In this document: positions 46,815-58,219 of the stretch, in pieces | Numbering within the stretch: position 1 is the stretch's first letter | Layout of the letters: each line of letters starts with the position of its first letter | NCBI RefSeq assembly: GCF_019649055.1 | Contig: NW_026570229.1 | Coordinates: 620,001-684,000 of the forward strand | Source of the DNA: Paramacrobiotus metropolitanus | Taxonomy: Eukaryota > Tardigrada > Eutardigrada > Parachela > Macrobiotidae | DNA: 64,000 bases | Reading direction: 5' to 3' | Notes under the pieces: generated by a model | Told to the model about the DNA's origin: nothing | Databases searched by the model: none | The model's input: only the letters and a program-made list of their open reading frames with translations | Program-made: the position numbers and the translations under genes

Positions 46815-47346
46815 CTTAAGTGGCTTAGGCTCGGACACGATCGCCTTGCTGGCTGCTGGTTGCTCAGTTGCATATCCTATGATATTTACAGTGTTACACA
46901 TATTGCTGACTGCTGCAAAAAAGCACTTCTCTTCAAGCGCTTGAAAAAATGTAAATACGCAGCTAAAATTTTACCGACGATGCTCGTTGCCTCAAAGCTG
47001 AATGTGCAAGTGTATGTTGTTGCCGAAGAGGAAGCAAGGCTGTCACACCGAAAGCGCCATTATCGCTGGAAAAGCACTTGGACCGCGCATTGCTCGCAGA
47101 ATGCTGATGCTGCAGCAGTATGAGTGCTGCTGATTAGGCTTCTAGAAGCGTGCATGATTCCCGGCAAAACGTTTTCTGTGTTGGCCTTAACTGTAAAACA
47201 GATGACACTAAAACATCTACCGCTACATGCAATTTCGCCATCATCGGTAGCAACTTCCGCGATGGATGTAGCAAGGTCAAGCAAATTTTGAAACCACTAT
47301 TTTGCCAATGCGCGAGGAAAATGTCCTCAGTGGATAGAAAGAATTC
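46815..47346 (+). repeat. Dispersed repeat family R1, copy A (left part)
   Basis: This part aligns over more than 500 bp with 54611-55170: shared blocks include GGCTGCTGGTTGCTCA, TGGAAAAGCACTTGG and GTTGGCCTTAACTGTAAAAC. Copy A is interrupted at 47347 by a TTAA-flanked element and resumes at 48653. It is non-coding as far as can be read. Confidence 0.8.
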
Positions 47347-48652
47347 TTAAGAAGAGGTTCTACCATGTCGGGTTACCAAAATTTTAATTTTCGAAGCTTT
47401 TGTAACTGCAATCAACATGGCTTGGCCTACCTCCAGACGAAAGTTCGGTTAATCAAAATTGCAACTTAAAATGATATAAAATTTTTTGTGATAGCTGCGC
47501 TTATTCTTTTGGCGGACTGGCGATCTTTTCTGCTGCCACCTGTGGCAATAAGCGCACAGCCGAATGAATGACCATAACTGGCAAGGATAACAAGGAGAAT
47601 CTAAAATAACAGTCGAATGGCAAGTGCAATAGGAAGCAGACCAAAATCATGTGTACTAAGTGAGGACACCCAGCCATAACATCTCCCGCGAGACAAAGGG
47701 ATAGGCCTGAGTCCCAGACCTGTGCAGTTATTTTAACTATTTAACGTAACGCGAGTTATTTTCGAGTTATCGAGTTATAACGTAACTCTGAAGCGTAACT
47801 CGTCCCCCCGAAAACTTAACTCTAGCGTAACTCGCTCAAAAAATTGTATCTATTGTCTATGGTAGCGTAACTCGCTGAATAACTCGAAACTCGGTTTACT
47901 TGCATTAACAGCGTAACTCGTAGCGTAACTCGCACGCTCCCTATAACTCTTAACTCTAACTCTGGGTCAGTTTTCCATAACTGCACAGGTCTGGGCCTGA
48001 CACCGTTCTGTGAGCGCCAGTGGTCATTCTCCGCTCATATAACTGGCGGCACTGCAGGCGCAAAAGTGAAGCATTCCGAGAAGGGGACAAAGAAAGTTCT
48101 TCGCCGAATACTGAATCTTTGTAGAAAAAAGAAAGTTCTTCGCCGAATACTGAGCAATTTCATAAATTTAATCTGTAAAATCTATAACTAATTCAAAAAC
48201 CTAAGAAAATTCCAAACTTTGATCAGTACGTGAAAAAAACATTTGCTATAACAACTTTGTGGAGCGTTTTTATAGATTATTGTCTCCCAACCCCGTATTT
48301 AAAAATGAAAGTGTCATCGCGTGTAAAAAAATGCAAATTTTAAACGCATTTTAAACTATATTGAAAAAAGCTCTTCACAAAGCTTTTCCTATTCCAGTGT
48401 ACGCTGCTTTTGCGTTAAAAATAAATTTTTTTTTTAAAGCAATGAAATTTTTTATAACGTTTTAAAAAATCATAGTGAATAACCGCAGTTTTTTCGCTTA
48501 AAACATACAAACAATTTTTTTCTTTCATTGAATTGCGTAGTATAACCATTTTGTTTGTTATTAATTGCATCGGTTTTGCTATCAGCGTTTCGCGCATGGT
48601 GCGCAAGCGATTCTACCGCTCAGATAGCGAACACGGTAGAACTCCTTCTTAA
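47347..48652. mobile_element. TTAA-flanked TIR element (piggyBac-like MITE) with an empty-site paralogue
   Basis: TTAA stands at both ends (47347-47350 and 48649-48652). The terminal about 22 bases are inverted repeats: TTAAGAAGAGGTTCTACCATG on the left, and TTAAGAAGGAGTTCTACCGTG when the right end is reverse-complemented. The element splits repeat family R1. In copy B (near 55170) the same sequence is continuous (GAGTTCTAAAGGTTTC), which serves as an empty site and fixes the borders. TTAA duplication is the hallmark of piggyBac-type transposition. No transposase is seen. The interior has a cluster of GCGTAACTCG motifs. Confidence 0.82.
47740..47955. repeat. Cluster of short GCGTAACTCG-type repeats
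   Basis: About ten irregularly spaced copies of GTAACTCG, most as AGCGTAACTCG, with related GAGTTATCGAGTTAT inversions, occur inside the TTAA-flanked element. They might be transposase-binding subterminal motifs or a decayed minisatellite. Confidence 0.6.
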
Positions 48653-48850
48653 GGTGGCAACGGAACTTATATCACCAAAGCAATTTTGTTTTTCGATTGG
48701 CCAATTCAAGAAACCACCAGGCCACAGGCTCGGTTTCCAAGTTTACACCATGCTTTAAATTTCAAAATGGATTTCGACATTTTTAAAAAAAACTTCGTTT
48801 ATACGCCGAGCAGATTTATTCAAATATCGAGAGAAAAATCATAAAATTTA
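48653..48850 (+). repeat. Dispersed repeat family R1, copy A (right part)
   Basis: This continues copy A beyond the TTAA element. TTTTGTTTTTCGATTGGCC, ATTCAAGAAACCACCAGG and TTTCAAAATGGATTTCGACA match 55212-55316 of copy B. The stretch 48850-49314 shows no further feature. Confidence 0.75.
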
Positions 48851-49314
48851 TGGTTTTTTGACAATTTTCAGTCAAAAAATTTGTATAGTGCACTAACGTT
48901 ATCCGATGCGGATAAAGTGGCTCCTTAGAATGCGTCGACAAAGGCAGACAGCATTTGTATGTTTACAGACGCGTACTGCTAAACCATGACTATAATATTA
49001 TTGCTGCCGCTTCTGTGCTGCCGAAGTTTTGTGGGGTTCCAAAGCCGACGGCATTCACGTATGACAAGCCAAGTACTGCACGATTTCGCAGTTTTTCCGT
49101 ATGATTATGTATTCTTCTGTCGTGTGGTCGTGTTATCTCGTTACCTGTTATCTTATCAGAAGAACTGAGCACTAAGTTAATGCTACTCTGAAGACCATGC
49201 GTTTCATGCTAGCGAAAGATACCACCACTCTAAATCTGCTGTCTGTATTAGCTACAGCAGATAGTAAATACCGTCAGAAATTTATATTAAACGCTTTTTT
49301 ACGTGGTCAGTAAA

Positions 49315-52300
49315 ATGGCTTGGCTAGGAAAAATAATAAAACGGGTTAGTAATAATGGCGTAAAGTTAATAACCGGTAGGCAATTTTCTAACGAATTTTT
49401 TTCATCTAACCAAGATAGGGAGCAATGCGAGCACTGCTACCACAACGGACACTACACGAGACGGACTTATACACTACAGGGAGCCAACGGCTACCACAAC
49501 GGACACTACACGGAGCGGTGGCGCAGCCGAACCAGTTAACGATGAAGGCGCAGCGGAGATCATTGGCTGGAGTATGCAGTACCGCTATTCACACGCCGAC
49601 TACATTGGCAAAGGAACCTTTGGTACTGTTTACAAAGCCAAAGTTACGCAGCCCGGCAGTTACACGGGAGAGGATGTTGTCGCTGTCAAAGTGATACAAA
49701 CGGCTGCGGCTGATGGGCAACAAAGCTGGAAAGACGCCTTGGCAAGATTGAGAAGGCTCACTCAACTTTCTAACAAATATTTGGTGGCTTATCACAAGAT
49801 TTCTATCTTCACAGCTCCCGGAGGAGCTACCGTGGAGCTGGCAATGGACTACCTCAAAGGTACCGTGGCACTACTACACAGTACTGCGTAATTTCGTCAT
49901 GACTTCAGTACTCGTATCGTATGAAAGGGAAGTTTGCGGACACATTCATGACGTAAAGTGTGCAAACTAAAAACTTTTCGTTTTCGTGCAACCCGAAACT
50001 CTTTTTCCGTTAACTTATGTCACCACCATGTAACCCAATAATTACCCACTGGCGTGAAAACCGTCAGTGTACGAAACATCTGGTTAGGAAGTTGTTGATG
50101 CAAAGCCTTCCTTATGTTTATTCAACAGACGTTTACCAAAAACAGTCTCATTACGAACCGATTCTGTCAAAAGCGCACACGTACTTATGAAGAGCTTTTA
50201 CACCGAACTAAGGTTCTAGCTTTTTCACATTTTTTAATGGAGTTCAAAAATTTTAACAATCATTTCAAAATTTGAAAAACCGGTGGAATGACTGGAATCC
50301 TGATTGGGCTTAAGGAAAATGACCCGGTGCATAGCGTCAAAAATGGGAAACATGCACTAAGACTCTCGCGTTCGCGCACTCCGAATCGCTTTTTGTATAC
50401 TTTATACTAAATCTGAATAATTTGTATTTATTGTTTTGAAAACCGTTTGCGCGCGCAGCACCCGGTTTCCGGGCTATGCCGTACTAAACTGAAAGAAAAG
50501 TTTAAATGCATTGGTTGTGTACCGAAAGTCTGGTCATTGCCCGATCTTCTTGAAATTTTCCAGTAAAAGACACACAGCCATGAAGTCGGAAGTGAACCAA
50601 CTTCAGATCCATAGCATTTTTTTCCGATTTTAAAATGAATTTCAAAAATTTTAGAATTCATTCTAAAATTATGGGAAAGTGCTATGGACCTGAAATTGGT
50701 TCACTTTCGACTTTCTGGCCATGTGCCTTTTGCAGCAAAGTTTCAAGAAGATCCGTACACAACAATGCATTTACAACTTTTCGCCCATTTTAATACACCA
50801 TATTTCGGCAACCGGATGTTGCGCGCCCAAACGGTTTTCAGAACAATGTATACAAATAATTTAGCTTTCGAAAGACATAAAGTATGGCAAAATATTGATT
50901 CGGAGTGCGCGCAAGCGAAAGTTTTAGTGTACAGATATGTATCCCATGTTTGATGCTATGTACCGTTCCATTTCCTTTAAAAACGACCTTCATAAATATA
51001 TGCCGTTTCTATTCATGTATCAGGAGCAGACAACCCGGTAAACGGGACTGCAATGTCTGGTCGGTAAAGAAAACAAACAGCTAACTATTACCAAGGAGAT
51101 TATTAAAACAGATCAACAGTTTTCAGAGCGAACTTAAAAAAGCCGACACCGATAACATTGAGTATCTCTGCACTAACTTTTTGAATCCGTTCAAAAACGT
51201 TCTTCAATCGCATAGCAAGCGTGCCTTCTCCGATTTTCTGTTTCGCTCTGGCTTGGATTCGTTTCGGCTTCCGGAGATTGTACTGGGATGACAGGTCCTT
51301 GAAGTCGATCATTTCAACCAGGTACGGCGGAGGTTCGTACACTTCATGGTTGTAGATCTTGTACAACCAGACGGCTTCCGACTGTTTCCAACGGTTAAGT
51401 AGCGGCAGGATGCGCAATTTCTGATACAGCTCGGGGGTTACCCGCTCCTTGTAATCAGTAATGGCCTGCAGTGCTTTCCTTTGGGCTCTGGTCAGCTTGT
51501 CGCGCAGAGTCGAAGATGCTGGTGACCACGTATCCGACCCATAGTCGAAATGTGGCTGCACGCAGGCATGGTAAAGACTCCTACGTTGTGACATGTCCAG
51601 GCCTTCCTTCGCTGCGTTTTAAAAGGTGGAGTGGATCGGTTCCCAGTAGAGTATGAGTTTCGGTATAACTCGATGCCGTCATACATTTTGGAAGCTTATG
51701 TCCCCAAAAACAACCAAACGGTTCTTTTAACATTGAAGACACAAATCGCTTGACTGCAGAACGTTAAAACACAATTAAAAAATTAATAGTGTTGTTTGTG
51801 CGCCTGTGCGTGAAAACAAAAAGTTGGCGTGTATGTGCTCGTATTTGGTACAACCTAAAAGCATACTTCCCGCTCTTTACCCTCTATTTGTTTATATGTT
51901 AATGAGGCTGTACACCTTTCTGTATGTAGGTGATCTTGCGTCCTTTCTGAAGGAAACTATGCGAAATGAAGATTTACTGAACCGTTATACTCGCAGAAGT
52001 ATCATTAAGTTCACAATCCACATTGCTCGTGGACTGGAGTTCCTACATCGGAATAGCATAATTCATGGCGATTTAAAGCCTGAAAACATCCTCGTGAAAG
52101 TGGTGGGAAACGACCGGGAAAGGCTTCTGATCGGCGATTTAGACGACCTAGTTGAAATGCGCGGAAACGCAACTTGTTCCGCAGATATATCGCAGATTCG
52201 CGGCACAACACGGTACATGTCACCAGAAATGCTGAGGAAATTTACGCAAACAGCGAACGAGCCACCAGGAAGGAAAACAGATATTTGGAGTCTGGGCTGC

Positions 52301-53611
52301 ATCATGCTGGAAATGACTGAACGCCTTCACAGAATCGAAACAAAGCGACTCGTCAAGGACAAGGAGATTGTAGAATCTGGAAGCAACATTTCGAACCAGC
52401 TATATGCCAGTTTAATCATCGATGGTTTCGTGCCACTGGTGGGAGATGAAATTGAGAAAAATTTGGCGCGTCTTATCCGACAATGTCTATTTCCAGTTAG
52501 TAAAGACAGAATTCGGGCGGACCAACTACTGCAGACTTTTAGGCAACAAGACAACAAGCAAGTAATAGTGCTGTTCCCGTATTCCAGAGACGGTTTCACC
52601 CTGAAAAATGTTGTTTTATTTGATGTTTTATCCGGCTCGTTTAATATTCAAGATGTGCCTAAACTGCCATCAGCATCGGTGGATTTCTGTGCCGTTTTAA
52701 AATGGAAAAAAACAGAAATGGTGTTGGTACAACGAGAAAGGATCGATAAGCACCGTACGGTTGCAAATTATGGGTTTCTTTTCTGGAATGTTGTGCAAAG
52801 GACATGGCGCAACACAATGACTACTTTGAGATATAAGAAACTCCCTCCAAGCTGTATTATAACGAACGCCAAAAAAATTTATTATTTGGATGAGAGAGGG
52901 AACTTCGAAGAAATCGACGGTTCTAATGGCAGCAGACAACCTTTGGAAAGCGCTTTCAATCATATGAGGTAACCTGCACCGATGATTTTTCTTATTACAA
53001 TGTTTGGCAGCTGTCAGTCAACGACTCCAGCAAAGATTTTCGGTTGCAGTTTTCCAGATCAAGTTGCAGTGACTAAATGTGGCCAGTACATATTTTACGC
53101 TACAAAGATCGGCTTGTGTCAATATGACATTGTGAACAAAGAATGGCGAATGCTGCCGGATTTTCCCAAGCCACGAGGGGGCTTTGCAATGGCTGTGGTA
53201 AACGAATACGTTTACGTTTTAGGCGGGTTTTTCGCTTTGACAGATGGCAACCCTGGCCGTCAAGATTTTAATGAAACAGCTGACTGCATTCGTCTAAGCG
53301 TGCATGGACATTCTAGTGCTCGTGCATGGAAGAAGATAAAGCCGCTTTCGCAACCGAGGTTTTATCATGCCGCTTGCGTCGTCAACGATAGGATATACGT
53401 GTGCGGTGGCAGATACGCCAATCTAGAGCACGCGTTCGTAATAGAGTCTTATGACACCAAAAACAACGCAGGATGGTTCTCCGGTAACTTGTTAGAAAAT
53501 GATATACAGCTGTTGTCGAATTTTGTTGCAGAGATAAAGGAATGGTATAATCACATATCGGCAGTGACAGTTAGTGTGGATAATGAAACTGTAATCGAGT
53601 TTGCCGGTTGA
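49315..53611 (+). CDS. Protein kinase-kelch fusion protein
   Basis: Model: 49315-49344, 49415-49859, 51930-52968 and 53011-53611, giving 704 residues; the first small exon (MAWLGKIIKR) is tentative. The second exon has a Thr-rich leader with an internal duplication and the kinase N-lobe (IGKGTFGTVYKAKV with the Gly loop; VVAVKVI with the ATP-binding Lys). The third exon gives the C-lobe: IIHGDLKPENILV (HGD instead of HRD), LIGDLDDLVEM where DLD replaces DFG, TTRYMSPEML and DIWSLGCIMLEM. After a linker the C-terminal third carries kelch-type repeats (KCGQYIFYAT, EYVYVLGGFF, PRFYHAACV, RIYVCGGRY). Kinase-plus-kelch in one chain is an unusual architecture; the propeller-like part probably recruits partners. 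The substrate is unknown and the DLD variant may lower activity. The 2,070-nt intron holds an inverted repeat and a LINE fragment. The paralogue at 34740-40797 is dead. Confidence 0.82.
50432..50960. repeat. Large inverted repeat of family R2, in the kinase-kelch intron
   Basis: The left arm (50432-50640) is the reverse of family R2 and the right arm (50641-50960) is the forward copy, meeting head to head near 50640. Both arms carry the GTTCACTTTCGACTT, TTTCAAGAAGATC and ACCGGATGTTGCGCGC blocks in opposite orientation, with moderate divergence. It could fold into a hairpin of about 200 bp in the unspliced transcript. Confidence 0.7.
51013..51594 (-). mobile_element. 3' fragment of a CR1/Jockey-like LINE
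   Basis: The frame at 51594-51103 encodes the C-terminal part of a LINE ORF2 (SLYHACVQPHFDYGSDTWSP, RVTPELYQKL, AVWLYKIYN), similar to the end of the intact element at 35685-38570. The 3' UTR ends near 51013 at GTCTGCTCCTGATA (minus strand). It is 5'-truncated and inserted in the intron of the kinase-kelch gene. Confidence 0.85.
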
Positions 53612-53802
53612 ATTCCACATTTTCATCTAGCAGTTCACTTGTGAAATGCGTCGGAAAATGTCATTCCGTTAGTAAATATGTCTAAAGGTTCGAAAGCACA
53701 GAGTAAATTGACTTAAAAGTGCTACGGTTTGAGGAAGGGCGTGCTTGCAAATTCATTTTGCCCAACAGGATTCAATTATTATTATTAATTATTATTATTA
53801 CA

Positions 53803-54612
53803 TCAGGAGCAGACAACCCGCTAAACGGGGCTTCAACGTCTGGTCGGCGCAAAAACCAAACAAAAAAAAATTACTAAGACAGATCAACAATTCGGAGAGC
53901 AAATGTGAAAAATCCAACATCATCAACACTGAGTATACGCAAGTTAACTTTTTGTATGCGCTCAGAGATGTTCTTTAGTCGCGTGGCCAGCGTGCCTTCT
54001 CCGATCTTCTTCTTCACTCTGGCAGCAATTCTCGTTGGGTTCTGCAGGTTGTACCGCATTCCAAAATCCGTGAAGTCGATCATCTCGACCATGTTCCTCA
54101 GCGGATGGTATGCTTTGTGGTTGTAGATCTTGTACAACCAAACCGCTTCCGACGGCTTCCAACGGTCGTACACCGGCAGGATGCGCAGTTTCTGATACAG
54201 CTCGGGTGTAACCCGCTCCTTGTAATCATAAACCGCCCGCAGTGCTTTCCGCTGTGCCCTTTCTATCTTGCCGCGTAATGCCGAAGATGCCGGCGACCAC
54301 GTACAGTACCTGACCGGAGTCAAGATGTGGCTGTACACAGGCATGGTAAAGGCTCCTACGCTGAGGCAGATCCAGGCCGTCTTTCGCGCGGTTGATCATT
54401 GCTATGCCGTAGTTGACTTTCCGCAGTACGTGATCGTAGTGCACGCTCCACTTCAGGTTGCGGTCAATATAAACACCAAGATAATTGACTGACTGTTCCG
54501 CGTCCATCTGGTATCCGTTGATCATTACAACAGGACAGTGTGGCTGTTCGTTCCTTCCGAGCAGATGTACATTAGCTTGCACTTCTTCTCGTTGATATCT
54601 GTCAAACACCTG
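53803..54612 (-). mobile_element. 3' fragment of a CR1/Jockey-like LINE (same family as 51013-51594)
   Basis: Frames at 54609-54226 and 54344-53874 together encode the RT thumb and C-terminus (NYLGVYIDRNLKWSVHYD, RRSLYHACVQPHLD, RVTPELYQKLRILP), with a frameshift near 54310. The 3' end TTGTCTGCTCCTGATG is followed on the minus strand by an ATT/TAA simple repeat (53775-53802), a likely 3' tail. It lies just beyond the stop of the kinase-kelch gene. Confidence 0.83.
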
Positions 54613-55345
54613 TCTTTAGTGGCTTAGGCTCCGACACGATCGCCTCGCTGGCTGCTGGTTGCTCACTTTCACGTCCTATGATATTTACACGTGTTACACG
54701 TGTTGCTGACTGCTGCGAAGAAGCACATCTCGTCAAGCGCTTGAAAAATGTAAATACACGGCTGAATTTCGCAGACGATGCTGGTTACCGCGAAGCTAAA
54801 TGCACGAGGGTATGATGTTATCGAAGCAGCAGCAGTCGAATAATGCTGACTAGCAGAAAGCGGTATTATCGCTGGAAAAGCACTTGGCCGCGCACTGCTC
54901 GCAGAATGCTGATTCGGCAGTAGTCGAGTGCTGCTGAGTCGGGCTTAGTGCTGACTACTAAGGCATCCAGGAAGCGTGCATGATTCCCGACAAAATGTAT
55001 TCTGTGTTGGCCTTAACTGTAAAACGGATGAAACTAACGTAATTAACGCTTCATGCAATTGCGCCATCATCGGAAACATCTTCCGCGATGAATGTAGCAA
55101 GGTCAAACAGATTCTGAAACGTCTATTCTGCCATTGCGCGAGGGAAAAATTAATTTCCTCAGTGGAAAGAAAGAGTTCTAAAGGTTTCAAAGGAGCTAAT
55201 AGCAACAAAGCAGTTTTGTTTTTCGATTGGCCGATTCAAGAAACCACCAGGTCACAGGCTCGGTTTCCAAGTTTCCACTCTGCTTTTACAATTTCAAAAT
55301 GGATTTCGACATTTTTAAAAAAAAATTCGCTTGATATTTGAATAA
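54613..55345 (+). repeat. Dispersed repeat family R1, copy B (uninterrupted)
   Basis: This copy matches 46815-47346 plus 48653-48850, without the 1.3-kb TTAA-flanked insert. It abuts the 5' end of the LINE fragment at 54612. Confidence 0.8.
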
Positions 55346-55454
55346 ATCTGCTCGGCGTATAATTTAAACGGTCTTCATAATGTCAGTTTTCTGTCAATTA
55401 ATTTTGAAGATGTTTAATTCTTAATGGGACTTTTGGTACACATTTGTGAGAACA

Positions 55455-55640
55455 CCTTTTTTCAATTGGTTCACAAGCAACTCTGAAACCGGGTGTTGCG
55501 CGCACAAGCTGGTTTCTTGCCAGTGTATTCCCATTAGTCAGCCACAGAATGCCATGAAACAAAGCAAAAATGCTTTGGCAAGGCGCGAAAGCGAAAGTTT
55601 CCGCACATATACGTACACGAATTTTCAGTTTTGTACTATG
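55455..55640 (+). repeat. Dispersed repeat family R2, diverged copy
   Basis: A weak match to the R2 family: CAATTGGTTCAC, AAACCGGGTGTTGCGCGC and GGCGCGAAAGCGAAAG line up in order with 50694-50930. It is more diverged than the other copies. Confidence 0.4.
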
Positions 55641-55795
55641 TTCTGGCAGACTTCCCTTAAAATGAGTTGAGCAGCGAAAATGACATCGTATTACACAGTT
55701 TGACCCGCATCCGCGAAGATATCAGATTGTCAATACTCCTCTGTTGTCGTGCTGAAGGGAACGTTTTTATTTGCGCAGCAGTGATCCAGCCGGCC

Positions 55796-56766
55796 TTAAA
55801 TACTCTTAATCCTTCGACACGGCGTGCTGGATGAACAGAGCGGATTTTCCTCCAGCCGCAGACGGGCGGTCCGTGGCCGGCGAAACAGACCTCAGAAACC
55901 GCCCATCGACGGCCCAGTGAGGTTGTTGCTCGTCAGATGTCAAATCTACCGCCTCTACGCCGTGCAGAACGAAGAAGCGACTGAGAAAGATATGCTGGAT
56001 ATTATTCATTCGCAGGGTAATTTTCTGCAACACAGAATACAACGTCGTCGTATTTGACAGAACTAGGGTAACGGCAGGATACCTTGACGCTGCTGAGTGG
56101 TTTGATAACGGTGAAATCCAGAGTAGAGATGTTATTCCCCTGGATGTTAGGGAGCTCAGTTGGGCAGCGCTGATCCGGGTGCATCGCCCAACGCGGCAAA
56201 CGCGTTGACGTCAATGGATACCATGCGGTTTCCTATGAGATCTAAATAGTCTAGCGCGACGAACCCGCCCAACGTGTGTCGCGTCAGCGTGGGCAGGTGA
56301 ATGAACCACAGTTGCAGCAGAGTCAGCGTCGGCTTGACATTGACCAGGTACTCCGCCACGGGGAAGGACCGGTCGGCCGGCGCAGCCCAGATATGGACCA
56401 GCCGCACCTCGAAGGCGTTGGAAAGTGCGGGAGGGGCGTGAAGATGTCCAGTAGACAGCTGGGCCGGCAATGCGGCATGAACAGGTCGATGTGTGTCGCG
56501 TTAGCCGAGATGCTGCTGAGGTTGAAGGCGGGTCTGCTGCAGGCGCAGTATTCCCATTGGTCGCTGCAGCCCGACAGGACGTAACTGACGCAGGGCGCCG
56601 GCGTTGTTGTTTTCCCCTTCTCGCCAGACGGGTCAGAATACCCATACACTTTGGGCCCGGGTCCGTATTAGGTTGGGAAATTCTGGTACGGTTTAAACGC
56701 GTCGACGCTCAACCGGAGAAACAGCAAAACCCAGAGGAAAAGCCAGTAACATGCACATCGATGCAT
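55796..56766 (-). pseudogene. Secreted leucine-rich-repeat protein, multiply disabled
   Basis: Two exons in coding order: 56766-56083 and 56034-55796, with a 48-nt intron. It starts at ATG with a signal peptide (WLFLWVLLFLRLSVDAF). A stop codon interrupts the frame at 56670-56668. Then comes the Cys-rich cap (CVSYVLSGCSDQWEYCACS) and, after a one-base shift near 56430, LRR-type sequence (LPTLTRHTLGGFVALDYLDL, GNRMVSIDVNAFAAL). Further shifts occur near 56170 and in exon 2 (RFLRSVSP, then LRLEENPLC in another frame). The gene at 58220-60065 is its paralogue, with the same intron position after a Lys codon. The two are head to head. With a nonsense codon and at least three shifts it is dead. 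Confidence 0.8.
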
Positions 56767-58219
56767 GGTTGATGCTTACGCAAAGTGGCTGTGTACAACT
56801 TTGATGGCAGTGATTTCTGCTGTGGTTAATTGGAAAGTGCTGCAGTCGAGCCGGCGATGTTACTGAATAATTTACCACGCACGGAAGAGCAGTATTGAGT
56901 CGTTTGATTAAGCCCGAGGCGTGCTTGAGTGCGAGCAGTTCGGCGGCAGCAGGATCTTGTCGAATGATGATGCATGGATTCGTTTTTCTTTGCATGAAAA
57001 TTAGTAGAAATGACGATTTTTAGTTATAATGCCGATTACCGACCTCGTCGCTGAATTGATCAGCCTAATCTTTTTTTAGCTGGGAACAGACCATCCATTG
57101 TGCATATGGCATAAAACGCTTGTCGCAGACGAGCACTGTACTATTCTAATAGGTGTGCAGATATACAGATACTGGCTGTGTGTCACGTGAATCATAACAA
57201 TGTTTTGTCACCTACGAGTAGATTTTATTTCCGTCACCATATGCCATATTACGTCATCACGCTCGACGCCACATTTCGAGCCAATGGAAAAAATTCTTGT
57301 TCTATTCTTGGAAAAAATAAGAAGGTCCGTGTTCTTCCACACCCAGATTTATCCGTATTTCAAGGGGGTGTTAGTCCTTCCTCGTGACACCACGTATCTT
57401 AACGTATCTCTGCTGCATGCGTCGAGTACCTTTCAAGTATACGGATAGTTTTCAGTTAGATTTCCTTGTAGAATACGTTCAGAATACTGCAGAGATACGG
57501 TGGGATGCGGCAGTGATTAAAAAACGTAGAAGATTTGGAGGATACACCAAGGATACGTAGTAGATACCGTGAAATACGATGGAATACTGTGGATACATGC
57601 CTAAACATATGCCCGAAAAAAATCAACGTGTACTAACCGTGCCATAGGTGATATTTTTACAAGAATTTCTATCACTGTAACGATTACTAACTGCTTATTA
57701 GCGTGGGTGAAGCAGCCGGTACTGTTGTGCCACAAAGATTGCGACAGCCGATTGAATTGGGTAAAACGTGTGCAGGGTAGTTCCAGCTGTATGCCAGCGT
57801 TGAGTGCCGGAACAAATGAAAAGAAAAACAGTTATCGGTGATTAGTAATGTAAAGATGGCTCACCACGGCCACCCTAGTGAAGAGCAAGTTTTCACTGGC
57901 TGTTGCGGAGAGGCAGCCACACCGATTGTGTTGTGTGCATAGTACGTATGACACACTGCCAGGCATCGCTGCAGCAAGCCACAGAAACCTGTTCTCGGGA
58001 ATATGTACTGAGTGCAATTTAGGTACAGAGCGATCGCACTTCGCACTACAACTTGAGCCGATAAGTGTTTCTGTGAGGCAGACCGGTTTTTACTCTTCGG
58101 AAGTTACTGGTCTGACACGAAGTGGCCGATATGCTGCTCATCGACGTTTCCACGTTGCACTGACATAAGCACGTATCTTCCTGATGGCTTAATCTAGGCA
58201 TTCCACGATCTGTACTGCG
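56767..58219. other. Spacer between divergent LRR genes
   Basis: No gene is seen. It contains the promoters of the two head-to-head LRR genes. A stretch at 57440-57600 has loosely repeated ATACG/GATAC words (AGATACGG, GGATACAC, GGATACGT), possibly a decayed minisatellite. Confidence 0.35.

Noticed and set aside
46432-46901. Minus-strand frames with hydrophobic stretches
   Set aside because: They overlap the end of the minisatellite and repeat R1, and no family is recognisable.
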